A stretch of 34,329 nt of DNA, from assembly GCA_035527455.1 (NCBI GenBank), contig DATLAN010000121.1:1-34329 (forward strand). The letters are read 5' to 3'. The notes beneath the pieces were generated by a model. The model had not been told where the DNA came from. It did no database searches and was given only the letters and a program-made list of their open reading frames with translations. Source of the stretch: DATLAN01 sp035527455 (GTDB lineage Bacteria; Planctomycetota; Planctomycetia; Pirellulales; Thermoguttaceae). Shown here piece after piece: positions 23,793-31,281 of the stretch (positions within the stretch are counted from its first letter, which is position 1; each line of letters opens with the position of its first letter). The position numbers were made by a program, and so were the translations under genes.

Positions 23793-25385
23793 TCAGCGGG
23801 CAATATCGCATCCGGGCAGCGCGTCGCGGAGTTGCTTTGCTCCATCGTCGGAGATATTCGTCAGCGTGACGGCGAGTGTCTTCAGACCGGTCAGCTTCGC
23901 GAGATGCTCCACGGCGCCGTCGTCGATGGACTGGTTTCCATCCAGCACCAACTCTTCGAGCTTGTCGAGGCCGGCCAGGTGTTTCAAGCCGTCGTTGGTG
24001 ATGCCGAGTTCCGCGAGGTTGAGATACTTGAGGTTCTTCAGCTTCGCGAGGTGTGCCAATCCGGCGTCGGTGATTTGGGTGTGCCAGAGGTGGAGCCACC
24101 AGAGCTTGGGGAACTGTGCGAGGCGGGCCAGCCCGTCGTCGTCGATGTCCGATTCCTGGATGTCCAGCCGCTCCAGGTTGACGGCGGCCTCGAGATGGGC
24201 GAAACCCTCCCCGTTCATGCGGAGGTCCCGCGCAAAGAGGGTCCTGAGTTCCTTCAGGCCGGCGAGGTGCTTGAATCCATCGTCGCCCACGTAGGTCCGA
24301 TTGATGTTCAGTTCCTTCAAGCCGGTGAGATCCTTCAGGTACTGCATGCCGTCGTCGCTGGTCTGAGAGTCCTCGATCGACAGGGCCCCGAGCTTCTTCA
24401 TCGCCGCGATATGCTCCAGGCCGTAATCGGTGACCGCGGAACTTCTCAGCTTCAGATGGGTCAGATTGGGCAGTTCCTTGAGGTGTTCCAGGCCGCCGTC
24501 GCCGACCAACATGCAGCCGCGCAGATCCAACTGGGTCAGTTGCTTGATCTCCTTGAGTTCGGCCATGCCGTCGTCGGTGAAGTTGTTGTAGAGCAACTCC
24601 AGTTCCCGCAGACTGGCCATTTCCTTCAAAGGAGCCAGAGCCGCGTTGGAGAGATACGTGCTGCGGCGGAGGTTGAGCTTCTCGACGTTGGACAAGGCGG
24701 CCAGGTGCTTGGCTCCTTCGTCGGTGATCGCCGTGTCGAACAGTTCCAGCTCGACCAGACCGGGCATCTTCTTCAGACGTTCGACGCCCACGTCGGAAAT
24801 CTCCGCGCCCCAGAATTGGGCCTTCTTCAGATTGGGAATGGCGGAAAACAGTTCGATGTCGTCGTCGGTGGTGGCCAGCTCTCTCAGGCCGATGCCCACC
24901 AGGCGGTTCGACTCGTCGAATTCCAGCGTGCCGCCCAACTGCCGGACCCTCATGACGGCGGCGATGTACTTCTCTCGGCCTTCGACGAGTTCCACGATTG
25001 CCTTCTCGTTGGCGGCGAGGGCTTCGGCGGCCAGATCGCCGTCGATCAACGCCTTCTGGTCGCGGATGAACTGCGCAGCCGCCTCTTGGTCTGCCGCAAG
25101 GACCTCGGCGGCCAGATCGGCGCCGATCAAGTCCTTGTGCTCCCGCATGAAGTCGGCCATGGCCGCCAGATCTCTCCGCAGCCCGAGAAGATCTTCCCGG
25201 ATCGCGGCCGGATCGGGCGTCTGTTGTCCGGCTGCCGCGTTGACCGGAGTCTTGGACGCTGCGGCAGGCCGGGCCTCTTGGGAGTTGCAGACGGTTTTCG
25301 GGGCCACCGGACCTTCGTTCATGGGCGGACACCCGACGAGACAAACAACGCAAAGCACGGCAAATGGCATCATCCAAGACTTCAT
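23793..25385 (-). CDS. Leucine-rich-repeat lipoprotein
   Basis: 530 residues from the ATG at 25385. The signal peptide ends in a lipobox, LVGC, with the lipidated Cys at residue 19. Residues about 60-145 are helical with repeated units (REHKDLIGADLAAEVLAADQ, then RDQKALIDGDLAAEALAANE). Residues about 170-520 are leucine-rich repeats of about 24 residues (TDDGMAELKEIKQLTQLDLR, ITDAGLAHLAKLKNLKYLNL), of the T/N-D-G-L-x-x-L type common in Planctomycetota. It probably serves in protein-protein contact at the membrane or cell surface. The frame extends further upstream, but GGAG sits 10 nt before this ATG and the signal peptide starts here. It is convergent with the YfhO-like gene. Confidence 0.88.
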   Translation of the reverse strand: MKSWMMPFAVLCVVCLVGCPPMNEGPVAPKTVCNSQEARPAAASKTPVNAAAGQQTPDPAAIREDLLGLRRDLAAMADFMREHKDLIGADLAAEVLAADQEAAAQFIRDQKALIDGDLAAEALAANEKAIVELVEGREKYIAAVMRVRQLGGTLEFDESNRLVGIGLRELATTDDDIELFSAIPNLKKAQFWGAEISDVGVERLKKMPGLVELELFDTAITDEGAKHLAALSNVEKLNLRRSTYLSNAALAPLKEMASLRELELLYNNFTDDGMAELKEIKQLTQLDLRGCMLVGDGGLEHLKELPNLTHLKLRSSAVTDYGLEHIAAMKKLGALSIEDSQTSDDGMQYLKDLTGLKELNINRTYVGDDGFKHLAGLKELRTLFARDLRMNGEGFAHLEAAVNLERLDIQESDIDDDGLARLAQFPKLWWLHLWHTQITDAGLAHLAKLKNLKYLNLAELGITNDGLKHLAGLDKLEELVLDGNQSIDDGAVEHLAKLTGLKTLAVTLTNISDDGAKQLRDALPGCDIAR

Positions 25386-25697
25386 CACGGGAACACTCCA
25401 AACGGGCTGAGAAAACGGACACACGATCATCATGCGACTCCATACCAGCGTAATAGAGAAACGGCCCGAACGCAAACCCTCGATGTCCCGCGCGGCGCAT
25501 CTCGGCAGACATCGCATGGTCCAGAGGCTCGCCGTGGCGGATACCTCGGCGGAGGTACCCGGTGGACGGGAGGTCTCCTTCCGGCAACCGGCCCCTTGCA
25601 AAAGTTCCCCAGGCGGGCTATCTTATGCGTGTCGTGCTATTTCGGCAGACGGCAGTTTTCGCGGAACCGCGATCAGGAAAAAAAGGAGCTTACCGTC
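25386..25697. other. Divergent intergenic region (LRR lipoprotein / oxidoreductase 1)
   Basis: 312 bp between two divergent starts. It holds the candidate plus-strand promoter at 25596-25624, the AGGAG ribosome site of the oxidoreductase, and GGAG of the lipoprotein gene. I see nothing else. Confidence 0.5.
25596..25624 (+). promoter_or_regulatory. Candidate promoter for oxidoreductase 1
   Basis: TTGCAA (25596-25601), 17 bp, TATCTT (25619-25624). The same layout, with TTGCAAAA identical, precedes the paralogue (27405-27433). Confidence 0.5.
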
Positions 25698-27020
25698 ATG
25701 CGTAGACCCTCGCGTCGTCAATTCCTTCAGACGACCGCCGCGACCGGTATCGGTTACTGGGTTGCCGGCGGCGTCCGGGCACAAGAGAGCACATCCCCCA
25801 ACGAGCGCATCGCCATGGCCAGTGTCGGCATCGGCGGCAAAGGATCGAGCGATTCCGCAGACGCGGGTCGGTCGGGCGACATGGTCGCCATTTGCGACGT
25901 CGACACCAACCGCCTGGAGGGCACCGGAAAGAAGTTCGACAAGGCCAAGCAGTACACCGACTTCCGCAAGATGCTCGAAGAGATGGAAAAGAGCATCGAC
26001 GCGGTCACCGTCAGCACGCCCGACCATTGCCACGCCCCGGCCGCGCTGATGGCCATGCGGATGGGCAAGCACTGCTTCGTGCAGAAGCCGCTGACCCATT
26101 CGATCTACGAGGCCCGGTTGATGGGCGAGGTCGCCAAGAAGATGGGCGTCGCCACGCAGATGGGCAACCAGGGCACGGCCGGCGGCGGCTTGCGCAAAGC
26201 GGCCGCGATGATGAAGGCCGGACGATTGGGCACTCCCAAGGAGGTCATCGTCTGGTCGAACCGTCCCATCTGGCCGCAGGGCGGTCCCCGGCCCGAGCCG
26301 AAGGATCCGCCGCCGCACCTGGAGTGGGACCTTTGGCTCGGCCCCGCGCCCGAGCGGCCCTACGGCGACGGCTATCACCCGTTCTCCTGGCGCGGCTGGT
26401 GGGACTTCGGCACCGGCGCGTTGGGCGACATGGCCTGCCACACCGTGAACATGCCCTACATGGGTCTGGACCTGTTCAACCCCACGGCCGTTCAGGCGGT
26501 CACGTCCGGCCACAACAAGGACAGCTATCCGAAGTGGTCGATCATCAGCTTCGATTTCCCGGCCGTCAACTGGCGTCCGGCGATCAAGTTCACCTGGATG
26601 GACGGCGGCAAGCGGCCCGACCCCGAGGTCCTCGACGGCGAGACGCCGCGCGGAAGCGGCTGCGTGGTCATCGGCACCAAGGGCAAGCTTTACTCGGGCA
26701 ACGACTACGGGGGAATCGACAAGCTCTACGGCGACGTCGACGACTCGGACGAGGGTCTGGATTATCCCCGGTCGCCCGGCCATTTCCAGGAATGGGTCGA
26801 CGCGATCCGCGGCGGCAAGCCGGCCGTGTCGAACTTCTCCGACTACGCCGGCGGCCTGGCCGAGACGATCCTCTTGGGCAACCTGGCCGTTTATGCGGCC
26901 GCCGATGGCGAAGGCCCCAAGGTCGAGTGGGACGCCCAGAACCTCAAGGTCAAGAACCTTCAGGGCCTGGACCAGATCGTCAAGCCGGTCTACCGCAAGG
27001 GCTACACGCTCGACGCGTAG
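25698..27020 (+). CDS. Tat-exported Gfo/Idh/MocA oxidoreductase 1
   Basis: 440 residues. The twin-arginine signal is RRQFLQTTAATGIGYWVAGG (residues 6-25), so export is with the cofactor bound. The NAD(P)-binding Rossmann part has ASVGIGGKGSSDSADAG, AICDVDTNRLE, and HCFVQKPLTHS with the catalytic-region Lys-Pro. The C-terminal half has LEWDLWLGPAPERPYGDGYH, WRGWWDFGTGALGDMACH and GHNKDSYPKWSIISFDFPA, typical of the large planctomycete Gfo/Idh/MocA expansion acting on sugars or inositols outside the cytoplasm. The exact substrate is unknown. AGGAG lies 8-9 nt before the ATG. It is closely paralogous to the next gene. Confidence 0.92.
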   Translation: MRRPSRRQFLQTTAATGIGYWVAGGVRAQESTSPNERIAMASVGIGGKGSSDSADAGRSGDMVAICDVDTNRLEGTGKKFDKAKQYTDFRKMLEEMEKSIDAVTVSTPDHCHAPAALMAMRMGKHCFVQKPLTHSIYEARLMGEVAKKMGVATQMGNQGTAGGGLRKAAAMMKAGRLGTPKEVIVWSNRPIWPQGGPRPEPKDPPPHLEWDLWLGPAPERPYGDGYHPFSWRGWWDFGTGALGDMACHTVNMPYMGLDLFNPTAVQAVTSGHNKDSYPKWSIISFDFPAVNWRPAIKFTWMDGGKRPDPEVLDGETPRGSGCVVIGTKGKLYSGNDYGGIDKLYGDVDDSDEGLDYPRSPGHFQEWVDAIRGGKPAVSNFSDYAGGLAETILLGNLAVYAAADGEGPKVEWDAQNLKVKNLQGLDQIVKPVYRKGYTLDA

Positions 27021-27046
27021 GGGTCCGAAGATAGACGTCAATGCGA

Positions 27047-27090
27047 GGCCGTCGGCGCGGACAAATGTCCGGTCGCCGACGGCCTTTTTT
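27047..27090 (+). terminator. Rho-independent terminator after oxidoreductase 1
   Basis: An 11-bp perfect stem GGCCGTCGGCG/CGCCGACGGCC with an inner CGGAC/GTCCG stem is followed by TTTTTT. It begins 27 nt after the stop codon. Confidence 0.9.
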
Positions 27091-27143
27091 GGGTTCTTCG
27101 GGCAATTTCGTGGCTGCCGGGTGAAACAGCGGATTCAACTGCC

Positions 27144-27220
27144 GGAGGAGTACGGGTTCCTCTTCCCTGTTCACGACGCTCGAAGACGTGGAATCAGAGA
27201 AGAGGAACCCGTACTCCTCC
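27144..27220. repeat. 22-bp perfect inverted repeat with 33-nt loop
   Basis: Arms 27144-27165 and 27199-27220 (GGAGGAGTACGGGTTCCTCT.. and its reverse complement) are perfect. There is no T-run, so it is not a simple terminator; it could be a mobile-element relic or a folded RNA. Confidence 0.8.
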
Positions 27221-27404
27221 GTGCCGTCAGCTTCGATGGACCGGGAATTGAGCCACGGAAATCACTTCTTCCCTTATGTGCCCGCGGATTTCCTCGCGGT
27301 GGTCGAACTGCAACGGCAAACACCACCCTCAGGGCGATACGAGATATCCCAAGGTGTGGCACGGCAGAGGTTTTCCACCCTGGGTCCGCTTGGCTTGAAC
27401 ACTC

Positions 27405-27433
27405 TTGCAAAACGCATCCTCCCCGACTATCCT
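27405..27433 (+). promoter_or_regulatory. Candidate promoter for oxidoreductase 2
   Basis: TTGCAA (27405-27410), 17 bp, TATCCT (27428-27433). It matches the promoter of the paralogue in both boxes and spacing, although the spacers themselves differ. Confidence 0.5.
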
Positions 27434-27504
27434 GCCGATTGACCCGCGATTTCTACCCCGCAGTTCCCGCCTAACCGCTCGCAACGAGCAAGGAGTCTTC
27501 CCTC

Positions 27505-28791
27505 ATGCAAACCAATCGTCGTCAATTCCTCAAAACGACCGCCGCGACCGGGATCGGCTATTGGGTCGCCGGCGGGGTCCGGGCCCAAGAGAGCAACTCG
27601 CCCAACGAGCGGATCGCCATGGCTTCGGTGGGCATCGGCGGCAAGGGCTCGAGCGACTCGGGCGACGCCGGCAGCCGCGGCGACATGGTGGCCATCTGCG
27701 ACGTGGACACCATGCGGCTGGAAGGCACCGGCAAGAAGTTCGACAAGGCCAAGCAGTACACCGACTTCCGCAAGATGCTCGAAGAGATGGAAAAGAGCAT
27801 CGACGCGGTCACCGTCAGCACGCCCGACCATACCCACGCCCCGGCCGCACTGATGGCCATGCGGATGGGCAAGCACTGTTTCTGTCAGAAGCCGATGACC
27901 CATTCGATTTACGAGGCCCGGCTGATGGGCCAGGTCGCCCGAGAAAAGAAGCTGGCTACGCAGATGGGCAACCAGGGCACGGCCGGCGGCGGATTGCGCA
28001 AAGCGGCCGCCTTGATGCGCGCCGGTGCGGTCGGCACCGTCAAAGAGGTCCACGTCTGGACCAACCGGCCGATCTGGCCGCAAGGCGGGCCGCGGCCGGA
28101 GCCCGAGTCGCCGCCGGAGAGCCTCGAGTGGGACCTCTGGCTCAGCGCGGCGCCCGAGCGGCCGTACGGGAAGGGTTATCACCCGTTCGCGTGGCGCGGC
28201 TGGTGGGACTTCGGCACCGGGGCGCTGGGCGACATGGCGTGTCACGAGATGAACATGCCCTACATGGGCCTGGATCTCCGCGACCCGATCTCCGTCCAGG
28301 CGGTGACCTCCGGCCACAACAAGGACAGCTTCCCCAAGTGGTCGATCATCACCTACGAGTTCCCGGCGAACGACTGGCGGCCCGGGCTGAAGATGGTCTG
28401 GTGGGACGGCGGCAAGCGTCCTCCGGAGGACCTGTTCGGCGGCCAGCAGCCCAAGGGCAGCTCGCTGATCGTCGGGGACAAGGGCCTGATCAACGGCGGC
28501 GAGTTGGTCGGCGGCACGCCGATGGAGGTCCAATATCCCGAATCGCCCGGCCACTTCGACGAGTGGACCCGCGCGATCCGCGGCGGCGAGCCGGCCATGT
28601 CGAACTTCCCCGATTACGCCAGCGGCCTGACCGAAACCGTCCTGCTGGGCAACCTGGCCGTCTGGGTCGCCAACGACGGCGAAGGCGAAAAAGTCCTGTG
28701 GGACGCCAAGAACATGAAGTGTACGAACATCCAAGGGCTCGAATCGCTGATCAAGCCGACGTACCGCAAGGGGTACACCCTGGACGCGTAA
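27505..28791 (+). CDS. Tat-exported Gfo/Idh/MocA oxidoreductase 2
   Basis: 428 residues, a tandem paralogue of the previous gene with the same architecture: Tat signal RRQFLKTTAATGIGYWVAGG, Rossmann ASVGIGGKGSSDSGDAG, FCQKPMTHS, and WRGWWDFGTGALGDMACHEM. It differs mainly near residues 290-350 (fewer residues, with KRPPEDLFGGQQPKGSS in place of the other insert), which lies in the substrate-facing half, so it may act on a related but different compound. A 99-bp stretch (27733-27831) is identical to gene 1 even at wobble positions. AAGGAG lies 8 nt upstream, and a terminator follows at 28852. Confidence 0.92.
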   Translation: MQTNRRQFLKTTAATGIGYWVAGGVRAQESNSPNERIAMASVGIGGKGSSDSGDAGSRGDMVAICDVDTMRLEGTGKKFDKAKQYTDFRKMLEEMEKSIDAVTVSTPDHTHAPAALMAMRMGKHCFCQKPMTHSIYEARLMGQVAREKKLATQMGNQGTAGGGLRKAAALMRAGAVGTVKEVHVWTNRPIWPQGGPRPEPESPPESLEWDLWLSAAPERPYGKGYHPFAWRGWWDFGTGALGDMACHEMNMPYMGLDLRDPISVQAVTSGHNKDSFPKWSIITYEFPANDWRPGLKMVWWDGGKRPPEDLFGGQQPKGSSLIVGDKGLINGGELVGGTPMEVQYPESPGHFDEWTRAIRGGEPAMSNFPDYASGLTETVLLGNLAVWVANDGEGEKVLWDAKNMKCTNIQGLESLIKPTYRKGYTLDA

Positions 28792-28804
28792 CCGACCACC
28801 GGAT

Positions 28805-28831
28805 GCGAGCCGCGGGGCTCGTCCCCGCGCG
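28805..28831. repeat. GAGCCGCGGGG palindrome, spacer copy
   Basis: GCGAGCCGCGGGGCTCG.. with a CCCCGCG partner, close to the element inside the YfhO-like gene (22110). It lies 14 nt after the stop of oxidoreductase 2. Confidence 0.7.
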
Positions 28832-28851
28832 TCGGTAGTTCCCCAAACAAC

Positions 28852-28890
28852 GGCCGCGAGTCTCCCACGTGGGATTCTCGCGGCCTTTTT
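28852..28890 (+). terminator. Rho-independent terminator after oxidoreductase 2
   Basis: A 9-bp perfect outer stem GGCCGCGAG/CTCGCGGCC with a partly paired inner part (TCTCCC/GGGATT) is followed by TTTTT. Confidence 0.85.
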
Positions 28891-28917
28891 GTTGGTTCGT
28901 GGATTTACGGCGGTTCC

Positions 28918-28937
28918 GGCGAAGCCGCGAGCGGCTA
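28918..28937. repeat. AGCCGC-GCGGCT palindrome on the aldolase stop codon
   Basis: GGCGAAGCCGCGAGCGGCTA. Read on the minus strand it begins with TAG, which is the aldolase stop codon, the same arrangement as at atpC. Confidence 0.75.
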
Positions 28938-29813
28938 TTTGGCACTGAGGGCGGCCATCACCCGTTCGGTGATCGTCTGGATCAGGGCCTCTTGATCCGG
29001 CGTGGCGGACGCGCCGCCGGCCGACGCCGATCCGTTAGATCCGTTAGCAGAATTGCCGCCGTGGAACCTCGGCGGCTCGAACGCCTTGGGTTGCACGCCG
29101 GTCTCTTTCCAGCTTTGGCGGAAAACGTCGTTGGCGCACAGTTCGCAGTTCTTCATCTCGCCGCGCGGGTCGTTATAGCCCCACTTCTCTTTGAGATTCA
29201 TCAGCGCCTCGGCCTCGGGCTCGGTGAAATAGCTGATCCGGCCCAGCCCCTTGGCCAGCATGAGGATGCGGCAGTAGGCGTCGAGGATCTCCGTCCACCA
29301 GTAGGCCTTCTCCACCGTGCTGTCGAAGCTCACCGTGCCGTGGTTGCCCAGGATGATCACGTTCGCCTTGTGGACGAACGGCAAGATCGTATCGGCGAAT
29401 TCCTGCCCGCCGGGGATGGCGTACTTGGTGATCGGCACGTCGCCGATGAAGATCTCGACCTCTGGCAGCACGCACTGCGGGACCGGTTCCCGGGCGACCC
29501 CGAAGGCCGTGGCGTGGGGCGGGTGACAATGGACCACCGACTTGATGTCCGGCCGTTCCTTCATGATCGCCAGGTGCAGCTTCACCTCGCTGGTCCGCTT
29601 GCGGCGGCCGTCGAGCTGGTTGCCCTCCATATCGACCAGGCACAAGTCGTCGGGCTTCATGAACCCCTTGGTGATCATCGTCGGCGTGCAGATCACCTGG
29701 TTCTCGCTGATCCGGTACGTGATGTTCCCGTCGTTGGCCGCGGCGAACCCCTTTTTGTAAAGCCGGTCGCCGATGGCACAGATTTCCTGCTTGAGCTTGT
29801 GGACGTTGAGCAT
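28935..29813 (-). CDS. Class II (FucA-type) aldolase with C-terminal encapsulation peptide
   Basis: 292 residues. It would split a sugar phosphate such as fuculose-1-phosphate or rhamnulose-1-phosphate into DHAP and lactaldehyde. Zinc and catalytic residues are present: Glu76 in TSEVKLH, His95 and His97 in VHCHPPHATAF, and His158 in GNHGTV. After the catalytic domain comes a Gly/Ser/Asn linker (about 251-272), then the short amphipathic helix DQEALIQTITERVMAAL (273-289), typical of a peptide that targets enzymes to a microcompartment. The ATG at 29813 matches the family start; the frame extends 34 codons further upstream without family similarity. It is the last gene of the BMC operon in transcription order. 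Confidence 0.92.
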   Translation of the reverse strand: MLNVHKLKQEICAIGDRLYKKGFAAANDGNITYRISENQVICTPTMITKGFMKPDDLCLVDMEGNQLDGRRKRTSEVKLHLAIMKERPDIKSVVHCHPPHATAFGVAREPVPQCVLPEVEIFIGDVPITKYAIPGGQEFADTILPFVHKANVIILGNHGTVSFDSTVEKAYWWTEILDAYCRILMLAKGLGRISYFTEPEAEALMNLKEKWGYNDPRGEMKNCELCANDVFRQSWKETGVQPKAFEPPRFHGGNSANGSNGSASAGGASATPDQEALIQTITERVMAALSAK

Positions 29814-29879
29814 GGCTGGTTCTCGTGGTAGTGCGGTGGTTCTTCGCTTCTCGCGGTGTGATGGTCGTTCTTGTCGTCG

Positions 29880-29910
29880 AAAACGCCCCCGGACTGCGTT
29901 CCGGGGGGTT
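29880..29910. repeat. CCCCCG palindrome, spacer copy
   Basis: AAAACGCCCCCGGACTGCGT.., nearly the same as 21423-21453 inside the YfhO-like gene, with compensating changes in the stem (C to G and G to C). The compensation shows that the hairpin is conserved. Confidence 0.75.
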
Positions 29911-29942
29911 ACCAACGCGATATTCGTGTAAATCCCTTCCCC

Positions 29943-30242
29943 CTACGCATCAAAATCCGGCAACTCGAACTCCAACGTATCAAGGATCGCGGCGTTGTAA
30001 GCGTCGATCGGTTTGACATCGGGGTAAAACGGCATGGCCGCTTCGCGGCCTTCGCTCATCGCGATCCGGCTGCCCAGCCCGGCGCCCAATTCGTCGAACA
30101 CGGCGATCTCGCCGGGCGATGCGTCGGACTTGCCGGCCAGGTTGTCCCAGGTCAACGGCACGACGAGCTTGAAGCTGGCGCCCGTCAGGCTGGGGTGCTG
30201 GCGGTTGAGGGTGACGGTGCCGATGACGTGGCCGATGCGCAT
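29943..30242 (-). CDS. EutN/CcmL-type BMC pentameric vertex protein (1 of 3)
   Basis: 99 residues. A small beta-barrel with the EutN signature: MRIGHVIGTVTLNRQHPSL at the start, KLVVPLTW, and DELGAGLGSRIAMSEG in the pentamer-forming turn, with an acidic C-terminal tail. Pentamers close the corners of the icosahedral shell. The family is about 85-100 residues. It lies in an operon with two more paralogues; PVM-type loci are known for having three BMC-P proteins. Confidence 0.92.
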   Translation of the reverse strand: MRIGHVIGTVTLNRQHPSLTGASFKLVVPLTWDNLAGKSDASPGEIAVFDELGAGLGSRIAMSEGREAAMPFYPDVKPIDAYNAAILDTLEFELPDFDA

Positions 30243-30255
30243 TTTGTTTCTTCTT

Positions 30256-30275
30256 GCGAAGCCGCGAGCGGCTTT
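30256..30275. repeat. AGCCGC-GCGGCT palindrome beside a stop codon
   Basis: GCGAAGCCGCGAGCGGCTTT. On the minus strand it directly follows the TAA of the RpiB-like gene, and it fills the short gap to the next EutN gene. Confidence 0.7.
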
Positions 30276-30987
30276 AGTGTAGTTTAGCTTGAAATACTTC
30301 CGGACAGGGGCGCACTCCGCCGCGGGTGAATTCCGTGACCATCTGTTTCAGTTGGTGCAGACTCCCGATCGCCGGATCGATCGCCAGCAGGTTGGCCCCC
30401 ACGGACGTTGCGGCCGTGGAGACCGCCCGGGCGTCGCTCCCGGAGACGGCCCGAACGCCCCCGTGCCGGTTGGCCAGGCAAAGCGCGGCCGCCGTGTGCC
30501 CGGTCAGCAGCAGGCCCAGTGTGTCGGGCCGGACCACTTCGGCCGCCAATCGATCGGTGGCCGCGATCAGGCAATCGAACGAGTGTTGTTCCAGGTTCAG
30601 CCCCTCATGACGCAAGACGGCCGCCAGCGCCGCGGGATCGACACGCTTGCCGACCGCGATCAACACGAGTCGCAAGCTCCCGGCTGTCCGCTCAGGGGCC
30701 GCTTCGGCGAAGTCGATCGCGATGTTCCTGCGCTGCAATTCGTCGCGGACCGCCGGCGTGAGGACGGCCTTGGGCGGAACGACCAGCCGGTGAATCGCGT
30801 CCAGCCGGTCGGCCACTTCCGAGAGCGTCACCACCCGGCAAGTTATCACCAGTTCGCCGTTCGTCGGTAGTCCCGACCTGGCCGCCGCATCGTCTTCCTC
30901 GGCCCTCGCGACACCGGCCGGCGCATGCCCGAGTTCCGCGAGCACTTCGCGTACGATCCGGTCGATGTCCGGCGATGCTTCCGCCAT
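30274..30987 (-). CDS. BMC-associated protein with degenerate RpiB-like domain and N-terminal encapsulation peptide
   Basis: 237 residues. Residues about 5-20 (SPDIDRIVREVLAELG) form an amphipathic helix like BMC encapsulation peptides. Residues about 46-93 (LVITCRVVTLSEVADRLDAI, then LTPAVRDELQRRNI) form a small module resembling the N-terminal part of some EutT/PduL-associated proteins, low confidence. Residues 104-226 resemble RpiB/LacA-type sugar-phosphate isomerases (GLLLTGHTAAALCLANRHGG, VRAVSGSDARAVSTAATSVG, ANLLAI), but the catalytic Cys of the ICGTGIG loop is replaced by Thr and the loop glycines are lost. It may be a non-catalytic scaffold, or an enzyme with a different chemistry. 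It overlaps the preceding EutN gene by one base (TGATG). Confidence 0.75.
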   Translation of the reverse strand: MAEASPDIDRIVREVLAELGHAPAGVARAEEDDAAARSGLPTNGELVITCRVVTLSEVADRLDAIHRLVVPPKAVLTPAVRDELQRRNIAIDFAEAAPERTAGSLRLVLIAVGKRVDPAALAAVLRHEGLNLEQHSFDCLIAATDRLAAEVVRPDTLGLLLTGHTAAALCLANRHGGVRAVSGSDARAVSTAATSVGANLLAIDPAIGSLHQLKQMVTEFTRGGVRPCPEVFQAKLH

Positions 30988-31244
30988 CAGTCGGGAATCC
31001 CCAAAACGGACCAGCGGACGGGAGAGGTCTTATCGCCGAGCAATTCTCGCGTGCCGATCCCGTCGCTGGTAATCACGACCTCTTCTCCTACTCCGGCCCC
31101 GAGTTTATCGACGACCAGAATCGGATCGCCTTCAATGCTGCGGCCGTCGGCCTTCAGCGCCATCACCAGCAGCAGCCTGGCACCCTTCATCGAGGGATGC
31201 TTGACGGTTGCGGTGGCTTTGCCGACGACGCGTCCGGTGTACAT
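30987..31244 (-). CDS. EutN/CcmL-type BMC pentameric vertex protein (2 of 3)
   Basis: 85 residues from the ATG at 31244. MYTGRVVGKATATVKHPSMK, LLLVMALKADGR, ILVVDKLGAGVGEEVVITSD and the terminal WSVLGIPD are EutN-like. The frame is open for 61 more codons upstream, but these translate a long hairpin (31282-31358) and are not family-like. Coupled by a one-base overlap to the RpiB-like gene downstream. Confidence 0.92.
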   Translation of the reverse strand: MYTGRVVGKATATVKHPSMKGARLLLVMALKADGRSIEGDPILVVDKLGAGVGEEVVITSDGIGTRELLGDKTSPVRWSVLGIPD

Positions 31245-31281
31245 TGGCTGTTCTTTCGTGTATCCGTCCGGCTGTTGGCGA

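Larger units (their letters stand above)
27091..27504. other. Intergenic region between the two oxidoreductases
   Basis: 414 bp with no convincing gene. It contains a long inverted repeat (27144-27220) and the promoter of the second oxidoreductase (27405-27433). AAGGAG 8 nt before the ATG at 27505 is the ribosome site. Confidence 0.55.

Noticed and set aside
23700..25697. Upstream in-frame extension of oxidoreductase 1 by more than 660 codons
   Set aside because: It is antisense to the LRR lipoprotein and precedes a Tat signal with its own ribosome site at 25698.
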